Assembly: GCA_964498095.1 (NCBI GenBank)
Contig: CAZCFY010000009.1
Coordinates: 102,448 to 166,447, forward strand
Length of the DNA stretch: 64,000 bases
Direction: 5' to 3'
From: SG-bin7 sp964498095
GTDB lineage: Bacteria; Bdellovibrionota; Bdellovibrionia; Bdellovibrionales; SG-bin7
This document shows positions 59,053 through 64,000 of the stretch, in pieces (position 1 is the stretch's first letter; every line of letters starts with the position of its first letter). A program made the translations under genes and the position numbers. Below the pieces are notes generated by a model. That model was not told where the DNA came from. It did no database searches and saw nothing but the letters and a program-made list of their open reading frames with translations.

Positions 59053-60030
59053 ATGAAAAAAATTATATCAATAAGTATTTTTGCATTTACTTCGACCTTA
59101 ATGGCGAAACCTAACCTTCCACCTCAGGTGGATGCCGCCGCTAAAAATCTTTACGGGGCCGCAGCTTCTTATAAATATGACTGCACCGCCTGCCATGGCG
59201 CCTCAGGGTTTAATCTTTCTACTGGCTTTGGCGTCGACTTCTTAAATTACACTTTAAAAATAAACCCTGGCGTAAATGTGGGTTCGCTATCAAACGCGCA
59301 AGTGCAAGCCGTAATTTCGGCGATGTCACAATTAGATTCTGATAAAGATACCGCCAATAACCAACAGGAATTTATAAGTGGCACAAATCCTGGCGACCCA
59401 GCAAGTAAACCCGCTGCGGCTCCCGTTTGCGTGCGCGCCAATCCGGTTTTATCTTTAAGTCCGGTCGCGCAAAGTGGCGTAGCGGGATCAGCACTTACCT
59501 ATAATCTTGCGGTTTCTAATAGAGATTCGGCCGAGTGCATGGCCTCGACATTTAATCTATCATCGATGGCGGCCAGTGGCCTCGCGGTATCACTTGCAGC
59601 AACAGCAGTGACAATTAATCCAGGACAGTCCTCCACAGTTAAGGCGACCGTGACAAGTGCCGCAAATTTGGCGGCGGGAAATTATATGTTTTCTCTGGGG
59701 GCGGTAAATGCCGCAGTTACAAATTACACTGGGAGTGTTAACGGCACTTACACCGTGATGACGGCTGCCGACACGCTAGCTCCGACTGCACCCGCAAATG
59801 TGGTGTATGTTCAGGAAAAAAGTAAATACATTATTTCTTGGACGGCCTCGACCGATAACTTTGGCGTCGTTGGCTACCGCGTTTTTGTAGATGGCGTATT
59901 AGCTAAAGATGTCACCGTAACTTCCGCAGCCGTTCGCCTTCGCCGCGGCACCCATGCGATCACCGTAAAAGCGTACGATGCCGCCGGCAATTTATCTAAT
60001 GCGAGTGTGGCCATAAATATTGTAAAGTAG
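59053..60030 (+). CDS. Secreted cytochrome c-like protein with EF-hand-like loop and Ig/FN3-type domains
   Basis: 325 residues from the ATG starting MKKIISISIFAFTSTLMA, a signal peptide, with GGGGGA upstream. The haem motif CTACH (in YDCTACHGASGFNL) is followed by LDSDKDTANNQQEFISGTNPGDP, a calcium-binding-like dockerin/TSP3-type loop. Then come a beta domain (NPVLSLSPVAQSGVAGSALTYNLAVSNRDSAECMASTFNLS … GQSSTVKATVTSAA) and a C-terminal FN3-like domain (LAPTAPANVVYVQEKSKYIISWTASTDNFGVVGYRVFVDG). Probably an exported electron carrier or adhesin. A broken duplicate lies upstream. Confidence 0.85.
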   Translation: MKKIISISIFAFTSTLMAKPNLPPQVDAAAKNLYGAAASYKYDCTACHGASGFNLSTGFGVDFLNYTLKINPGVNVGSLSNAQVQAVISAMSQLDSDKDTANNQQEFISGTNPGDPASKPAAAPVCVRANPVLSLSPVAQSGVAGSALTYNLAVSNRDSAECMASTFNLSSMAASGLAVSLAATAVTINPGQSSTVKATVTSAANLAAGNYMFSLGAVNAAVTNYTGSVNGTYTVMTAADTLAPTAPANVVYVQEKSKYIISWTASTDNFGVVGYRVFVDGVLAKDVTVTSAAVRLRRGTHAITVKAYDAAGNLSNASVAINIVK

Positions 60031-60040
60031 TTGCGGAGTA

Positions 60041-60628
60041 CTAATTTAACATCTCTCTCCGAGCCGTCACATTAAAGATCATAAGCTGCCAAGCGATTAG
60101 AATTAAAATTATGGCGGTTTTGGAGAGCGGTATGTCTTTAGTCTCAAAGATAACTTTATTTTCGCTGTCGGTTTGCAGACGAGGCTTGTCGATAAGACTG
60201 AAGCCCAAGCCAATGGCGACCGTGCCAGTTTTTCCATTGACGGCTTCTGATTCTGGGGCACGGTAGATGTTTAAAGAAAAAATCGAAATAAAAAGAAAGA
60301 ATATTAACAAGCTTAAGGTTGAAATATAGGCCGCCCGCGAAGCCTTTCCGGTGATATATTGTTCACGCTCATCGCGCTCTTTTATATTCGCTAAACGCTT
60401 TAGGGTTTTCTCTCGCGCGGTTGCCGAGGCCACCAAGAAAACTAAGAAAATAATCAGGGTTACGAACCATGCCATTAGGTTATAAGAGAGGACTTCCCAA
60501 GCCAAGCGCAATAAGGAGCTACTAAGCATTCCCCTCTCTGGATCAAACGAACTCCAAAACATGCTTGCCAGCACGAACGGAAATGCAAAGAGCAAATAAG
60601 ATTGAATATATTTTAAGACTTTATTCAT
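60041..60628 (-). CDS. Multi-pass membrane protein coupled to an XRE regulator
   Basis: 195 residues from the ATG with AAGGAG six bases upstream (a longer start inside the HTH gene is rejected). Four membrane helices: residues 9-28, 50-75, 105-130 and 165-185. A charged cytoplasmic loop KRLANIKERDEREQYITGKASR is characteristic of small membrane proteins paired with YgzD-type HTH regulators (DUF2178-like). It overlaps the HTH gene by eight bases. Function unknown. Confidence 0.78.
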   Translation of the reverse strand: MNKVLKYIQSYLLFAFPFVLASMFWSSFDPERGMLSSSLLRLAWEVLSYNLMAWFVTLIIFLVFLVASATAREKTLKRLANIKERDEREQYITGKASRAAYISTLSLLIFFLFISIFSLNIYRAPESEAVNGKTGTVAIGLGFSLIDKPRLQTDSENKVIFETKDIPLSKTAIILILIAWQLMIFNVTARREMLN

Positions 60629-60854
60629 GACGGGCTCCTTTTTCGTAAAAAACTTTATCAATACTTGTTTTAAAAAATTTTGACAGCCGAAAGGCCAACT
60701 CCAGCGACGGATTGTAGCTGCCTTTTTCTAAAGCTATAATCGTAGCGCGCGTTACATCAACGGCATCAGCTAATTCCTGTTGAGTGAGTCCGCGCTCGGC
60801 GCGCAGATCCGAAATTTTATTGTTAATTGTGAGCGTTCCCTCTAAGCGTGGCAT
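60621..60854 (-). CDS. XRE-family HTH regulator (YgzD-like)
   Basis: 77 residues. NKISDLRAERGLTQQELADAVDVTRATIIALEKGSYNPSLELAFRLSKFFKTSIDKVF is the compact Cro/CI-type domain of this family (T-R-A-T-I-x-A-L-E-K-x-x-Y-N-P-S-L). It is translationally coupled to the membrane protein. A direct repeat just upstream is the likely operator. Confidence 0.93.
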   Translation of the reverse strand: MPRLEGTLTINNKISDLRAERGLTQQELADAVDVTRATIIALEKGSYNPSLELAFRLSKFFKTSIDKVFYEKGARHE

Positions 60855-60861
60855 GGAATGT

Positions 60862-60903
60862 ATAATAGACTTTACATCTTATGATGTCAAATAGACTTTA
60901 CAT
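60862..60903. promoter_or_regulatory. Direct repeat operator upstream of the XRE gene
   Basis: ATAGACTTTACAT occurs twice, 26 bp apart (about 60865 and 60891), separated by ACATCTTATGATGT, itself an imperfect palindrome. The position, eight bases before the XRE start, fits autoregulation. Confidence 0.6.
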
Positions 60904-60993
60904 TTGTATCAATCCGCTACGTAATTGGTTCAAAAATGCAAGTTTCTTGTGCCGGTCAGAGCCGCTAAACTGTTTGTATGTAGGGAGTTACAA

Positions 60994-61149
60994 ATGGATT
61001 ACACGGTACTTTTTTATATTTTGGTTTTAACAATTATTCCTCTGTCACAGTTAAACCGTGTCACCATATATGCAATGGAAGCGCGGGCACGGCGCAACAA
61101 CGCTTTCAACGCCAAGGAATTGGTAAAACGCTACATGACTGCAAATTAG
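60994..61149 (+). CDS. Small membrane protein (51 residues)
   Basis: ATG with AGGGAG seven bases upstream; earlier in-frame starts have no such signal. One membrane helix (YTVLFYILVLTIIPLSQL) is followed by a basic helix (YAMEARARRNNAFNAKELVKRYM). A strong terminator follows 20 bases after the stop, which supports a real short gene. Function unknown. Confidence 0.65.
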   Translation: MDYTVLFYILVLTIIPLSQLNRVTIYAMEARARRNNAFNAKELVKRYMTAN

Positions 61150-61169
61150 TAATTTGAATACCCTGGGAG

Positions 61170-61211
61170 GCCCTGTCCAATTTCCACCCACCGGGCAGGG
61201 CTTCTTCTTTA
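61170..61211 (+). terminator. Rho-independent terminator after the 51-residue membrane protein
   Basis: GCCCTGTCC and GGGCAGGGC form a 9-bp stem (one G-T pair) around a 14-base loop, followed by a T-rich tail (TTCTTCTTT). Confidence 0.78.
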
Positions 61212-61214
61212 CCT

Positions 61215-61231
61215 ACCTCCGCGGCGGAGGT
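61215..61231. repeat. Short palindrome with CCTCCGC core, copy 1
   Basis: ACCTCCGC-G-GCGGAGGT is a perfect inverted repeat around one base. A close relative at 63939 shares ACCTCCGCGGCGG. Both lie just after a terminator. Confidence 0.5.
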
Positions 61232-61249
61232 AACGGCACTTGAGGTGCG

Positions 61250-61687
61250 CTACTGAACTTTATCTACTCTGGCAAAGCCGAAAACTTCGTTTTTGTATAT
61301 TAATTTTAGCTCTAGGGATTGATCGCCAATCACACCCTCACTGGAGTTAATTTCAAAGCCAGCAATGCTCGCGGTAAATCCCTTACCACCATCAATTGGC
61401 AACATTAACATTTGGCCGCGACCGAAGGGTCCTTTTTCTAAAACAAATGCGAAAAGGCCGCCCTCATCATTTACTGCTAGCCTAAAACCACTCGCGTTAT
61501 GCGTTGAGCAGGCAGCATCTCCCCAGGCACCTTCAGTTTCGCAAATTTGTACGACTTCCTTTAGGACTTTTTCATATACGGAGCGCAGGACAATTGTGAT
61601 TTCGCCCTCATAAACCCTCGGAAGTTGGTTAGAGTTACCAATGGAACCAAATGCGACGGTAGCTGCAAGTATTAAATATTTTAGCAT
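61250..61687 (-). CDS. Secreted protein of unknown function
   Basis: 145 residues from the ATG that follows AAGGAG by five bases (an earlier start is rejected). MLKYLILAATVAFGSIG is a signal peptide. The mature part is beta-rich with two cysteines (VQICETEGAWGDAACST) close enough to pair, and strands such as RLAVNDEGGLFAFVLEKGPFGRGQML. No family recognised. Confidence 0.68.
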   Translation of the reverse strand: MLKYLILAATVAFGSIGNSNQLPRVYEGEITIVLRSVYEKVLKEVVQICETEGAWGDAACSTHNASGFRLAVNDEGGLFAFVLEKGPFGRGQMLMLPIDGGKGFTASIAGFEINSSEGVIGDQSLELKLIYKNEVFGFARVDKVQ

Positions 61688-61832
61688 GAATGCTCCTTGT
61701 GTTATGCTCATCGCCCATTTTGCACTTCTAATGCCATCGCCACTGGCTTATAGCGTTTCCCACAGGAGCACTTGTGACTATGCTTTTAACACGTTAGCAA
61801 ATAGGGGCACAGCGAGGGCCTAGATGGGCCAA

Positions 61833-62636
61833 TCAATACTGAAACCAATCTATATTCAAGCACCCCAATACCTGAGACTCAGATTGGCTGGCCACCTTAG
61901 TGAAGTCTTCGATGAGCAAAACTATTTTTTTGCGAATTTCGGCGACAGCGTCCCGCGAAAGCGCGCAGGGTCCAGTATAGAAAATTTCGCCCTCGTCGAT
62001 AGAACTCATTTGCTCTATCCCCTTTAGGCGCCAATTCGTGTGATGGCGGCTAACGAGAGGTGAGCCCGCTTCTAAATGAGTTACACTCGGACCCATATCA
62101 AGCTTTCCTGATTTTTCAATACACAGTCCGTACTTTATTAAAAAATCAACAACCTCTTTTACCAAATTTCTGGGCAGACTAAATCTTTCGGCGAGAGATT
62201 CGATATCGTTGTAACCTTTAATCGAGGTAGCGAGATTTAGTCCGCAGTAAAACCAGTTCGAGTAAAATGTCGAACTAGCATTTAAATCTAAAACCACGTC
62301 TTGCGTGAGCCGCGACTTTAGATCTTGGGATTTAGCCACAATCTCTTTGATCTTTTGCTTGATACGCGTTTTTAATTTGTGCGTCCCCGCACGCTCGAGC
62401 TGCACTAACAAAAGAAAATAATCAGTTTCAAGAGCCGTAAAATTCAAGTACTCGCAAACCTGCAACGCCTGATCCTCGTTTAAGTCGCGCGCTCCTTTAA
62501 AAATTTGGCTGATTACCACAGAACCAAGTCTTAAATGTTCCGCTAAACACTTAAATTCTCCATAACCGCCATTGGGCCGGGCTTTTAGGATTTTTAGGAC
62601 AATTTCCTTGTAATTACTGACCTCAAAAATATTCAT
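61833..62636 (-). CDS. TIGR02147-family protein (Bdellovibrio/Fibrobacter-type regulator)
   Basis: 267 residues. YKEIVLKILKARPNGGYGEFKCLAEHLRLGSVVISQIFKGARDLNEDQALQVCEYLNFTALETDYFLLLVQLERAG is the family's HTH-like start. Then SNWFYCGLNLATSIKGYNDIESLAERFSLPRNLVKEVVDFLIKYGLCIEKSGKLDMG and a C-terminal DUF4423-type helix region follow. The family is typical of Bdellovibrio and Fibrobacter and is presumed regulatory. It is divergent from the secreted HExxH protein gene, with an AT-rich promoter spacer between them. Confidence 0.9.
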   Translation of the reverse strand: MNIFEVSNYKEIVLKILKARPNGGYGEFKCLAEHLRLGSVVISQIFKGARDLNEDQALQVCEYLNFTALETDYFLLLVQLERAGTHKLKTRIKQKIKEIVAKSQDLKSRLTQDVVLDLNASSTFYSNWFYCGLNLATSIKGYNDIESLAERFSLPRNLVKEVVDFLIKYGLCIEKSGKLDMGPSVTHLEAGSPLVSRHHTNWRLKGIEQMSSIDEGEIFYTGPCALSRDAVAEIRKKIVLLIEDFTKVASQSESQVLGCLNIDWFQY

Positions 62637-62770
62637 ACTTACAAATATTTATAATATATATTTAATTTTTCTGCTAACTCTCTATTAATTAATTAGCAAA
62701 ACACATCTAGAAGTCTTAACTCGTAGCGTCTATAAAGGTTTAGAAATTGCAGAAAAACAAGGAGAAAAAA

Positions 62771-63892
62771 ATGAAAGCAATTAATTTGAATTTACGAGGA
62801 CTAAGACGATTAATATTACTTTTTTCGCTCACCGTGGCCAATTTTGCGAATGCCGGTGGCGTGCGCGGCGGCGGCGGCAATGCTTCCGATGATTCCCCCG
62901 TTTCGGCGTTAACAGTGCAAACCGCAATTCCCGAAACCGTCTTAATGTTAAAACCCCACTTTTTGGGTTTAATGTGGACATTAGACCTTACAAAAGCTTC
63001 GGGCAGAGACGAGAGCGCTCATTATTATTACCAGATGCTTACTAGGCTTAAGGGTACACCAGACGATAATATTATTAAGCGCGTTTCGAATCTGCGTATT
63101 ATTCCGCAAGCCGAATGCTTCGATCCCGACGGTCAACCGGCCGACGCCAGCGTTCTTAATGCAGAACTAAACCAAATTTGTTTTGCGTCAGAAAGATTCG
63201 CAAAAAAGGTCGTGCAATCAAACTATCAGATGAAATTATTTGGCCTTCTAGCTCATGAAGCTTCTCACTTGATGGGCATTGAAGAACAATATGCACGAAC
63301 TACAATCCAGCCTAACGCCGAAAGTGACTTTGCGAGCGCTAAAATTCTCTATGGTAAAAGATTTGAATTTATTGAACACCTCAAACGCATCAATGAAGAA
63401 AATTTAAACCGCGCCTTAAGACTTTTATCCTCTGGCGCTAGCCCCAATCGGATTTGCTCTATTGGGCTGCAAACAATTGCCCTGGACATGATTGGCATAA
63501 TGAATGGCACTATTTTTCAAAATGGCAGTAGTTCAACGCTTTTGCCGAGCCGAGAAATAACTAGCTTCATGGCAAACTTTTTACGTTTAGCTGTTGCCCA
63601 CATTACTTATTGCTTACAAGACGACGAAATCGTCGATGAAATAAAAGACGCCAGCGGTTGGAAGTCGATGACACCCGCAAAACTGCGGGCCTCCGTTAAG
63701 GTTACTGAGTTTTGGGAAAAGCAAGGCGAAGGTACTTCGTTCCCCATGGCTGACCAAATTATTTATGGCGTGAATTACCACGACACGAAAGCCCTCTCAC
63801 CCATTATCGCAGGGGTACAAAAGGACCTCACTCATATTCTTTTGACTCTTGTTTCTCTCTACGGCGATCTTCCCCCAGGCCGTAGCAAGTAA
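62771..63892 (+). CDS. Secreted protein with HExxH metalloprotease-like motif
   Basis: 373 residues from the ATG with AAGGAG seven bases upstream. LILLFSLTVANFANAGG is a signal peptide, followed by a Gly-rich start (GGVRGGGGN). Residues 159-172 read LLAHEASHLMGIEE: H162, E163, H166 and E171 are plausible zinc ligands and catalytic base (HExxHxxGxE). The second half is helical without known domains. No named peptidase family was recognised. Probably an exported peptidase, perhaps controlled by the divergent TIGR02147 regulator. Confidence 0.75.
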   Translation: MKAINLNLRGLRRLILLFSLTVANFANAGGVRGGGGNASDDSPVSALTVQTAIPETVLMLKPHFLGLMWTLDLTKASGRDESAHYYYQMLTRLKGTPDDNIIKRVSNLRIIPQAECFDPDGQPADASVLNAELNQICFASERFAKKVVQSNYQMKLFGLLAHEASHLMGIEEQYARTTIQPNAESDFASAKILYGKRFEFIEHLKRINEENLNRALRLLSSGASPNRICSIGLQTIALDMIGIMNGTIFQNGSSSTLLPSREITSFMANFLRLAVAHITYCLQDDEIVDEIKDASGWKSMTPAKLRASVKVTEFWEKQGEGTSFPMADQIIYGVNYHDTKALSPIIAGVQKDLTHILLTLVSLYGDLPPGRSK

Positions 63893-63903
63893 GGCCTCTC
63901 TCT

Positions 63904-63931
63904 AGGCGTGGTTCCCCGCCACGCCTTTTTT
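63904..63931 (+). terminator. Rho-independent terminator after the HExxH gene
   Basis: AGGCGTGG/CCACGCCT stem with a seven-base loop, then six T. It begins 12 bases after the stop codon. Confidence 0.88.
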
Positions 63932-63938
63932 CATGGCC

Positions 63939-63954
63939 ACCTCCGCGGCGGTGC
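63939..63954. repeat. Short palindrome with CCTCCGC core, copy 2
   Basis: ACCTCCGCGGCGGTG, one base short of a symmetric CACC…GGTG palindrome, shares its first 13 bases with the palindrome at 61215. Nothing else is readable in the last 46 bases of the window. Confidence 0.4.
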
Positions 63955-64000
63955 CTGTCAACAAAGATGTCGCGTTCGACAGCTTAGTTTTGGAAGTTGT

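Overview
The window reads as a chromosomal piece of a Bdellovibrionota (Bdellovibrio-like) bacterium, probably a metagenome or draft scaffold because it carries a 100-base run of N at 57025..57124. The assignment is inference. It rests on a TIGR02147-family regulator, a Y1/RAYT-type transposase of a kind I associate with Bdellovibrio, many small signal-peptide proteins and lipoproteins with an 'FQNC' lipobox, a long crt operon and several hybrid signalling proteins. Base composition is moderate, with a clearly more AT-rich stretch from about 44.7 to 55.7 kb.

Layout. 0-4.6 kb: the end of a kelch-like protein, a hybrid histidine kinase with a receiver/DHp partner, an HU/IHF protein and a glycosyltransferase. 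4.6-9.7 kb: two paralogous secreted proteins on either side of an HNH nuclease gene, then two further secreted proteins, the last with the codon bias of a very highly expressed gene. 9.9-19.2 kb: housekeeping genes (gcvP, an Rsm22-type methyltransferase, mtnP, a TIGR01212 radical SAM protein, an MnmC-type methyltransferase) and signalling genes. 19.2-21.8 kb: an arsS operon (class IV aminotransferase, AhpD-like protein, ArsS, ArsR-like repressor). 23.3-32.1 kb: ftsH-pcm-crtY-crtE-crtI-crtB plus an unknown His-rich membrane protein in one tightly overlapping operon, then a repeat-filled spacer and a fatty-acid-hydroxylase-family gene. 32.4 kb: the RAYT-like transposase gene. 33-44 kb: small secreted proteins, a haem lipoprotein with a collagen-like tail, an HIBCH-like hydrolase, a pair of SPFH proteins, a Fic protein behind a triple operator, tRNA-Asn, a kinase/receiver pair, tRNA-Arg, gmhA and tRNA-Ser.

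44.7-55.7 kb is an integrative element next to tRNA-Ser. Its cargo is an AbiJ-like HEPN protein and several unknown genes. Its replication module holds a family A DNA polymerase (frameshifted), a SpoVG-like protein, a strongly structured 71-base spacer and an HUH Rep protein. A zinc-ribbon protein, an excisionase-type HTH protein and a tyrosine integrase close it. 55.8-64 kb holds a broken pilin-like glycine-rich gene, the assembly gap inside a partial duplicate of a downstream cytochrome gene, an HTH-ATPase-STAS-like regulator, an XRE/membrane-protein pair, a TIGR02147 regulator and a secreted HExxH protein.

The most interesting items are (1) the element combining an HUH Rep, its own PolA-type polymerase and a three-way-junction-like structure; (2) a palindrome (core TCCGGCGCCGGA) found three times inside genes, always read as SPAPEV or LPAPEV, and once between genes, with a RAYT-like enzyme in the same window; (3) three operator palindromes at 40-41 bp spacing upstream of fic; and (4) the uncharacterised membrane protein of the carotenoid operon.
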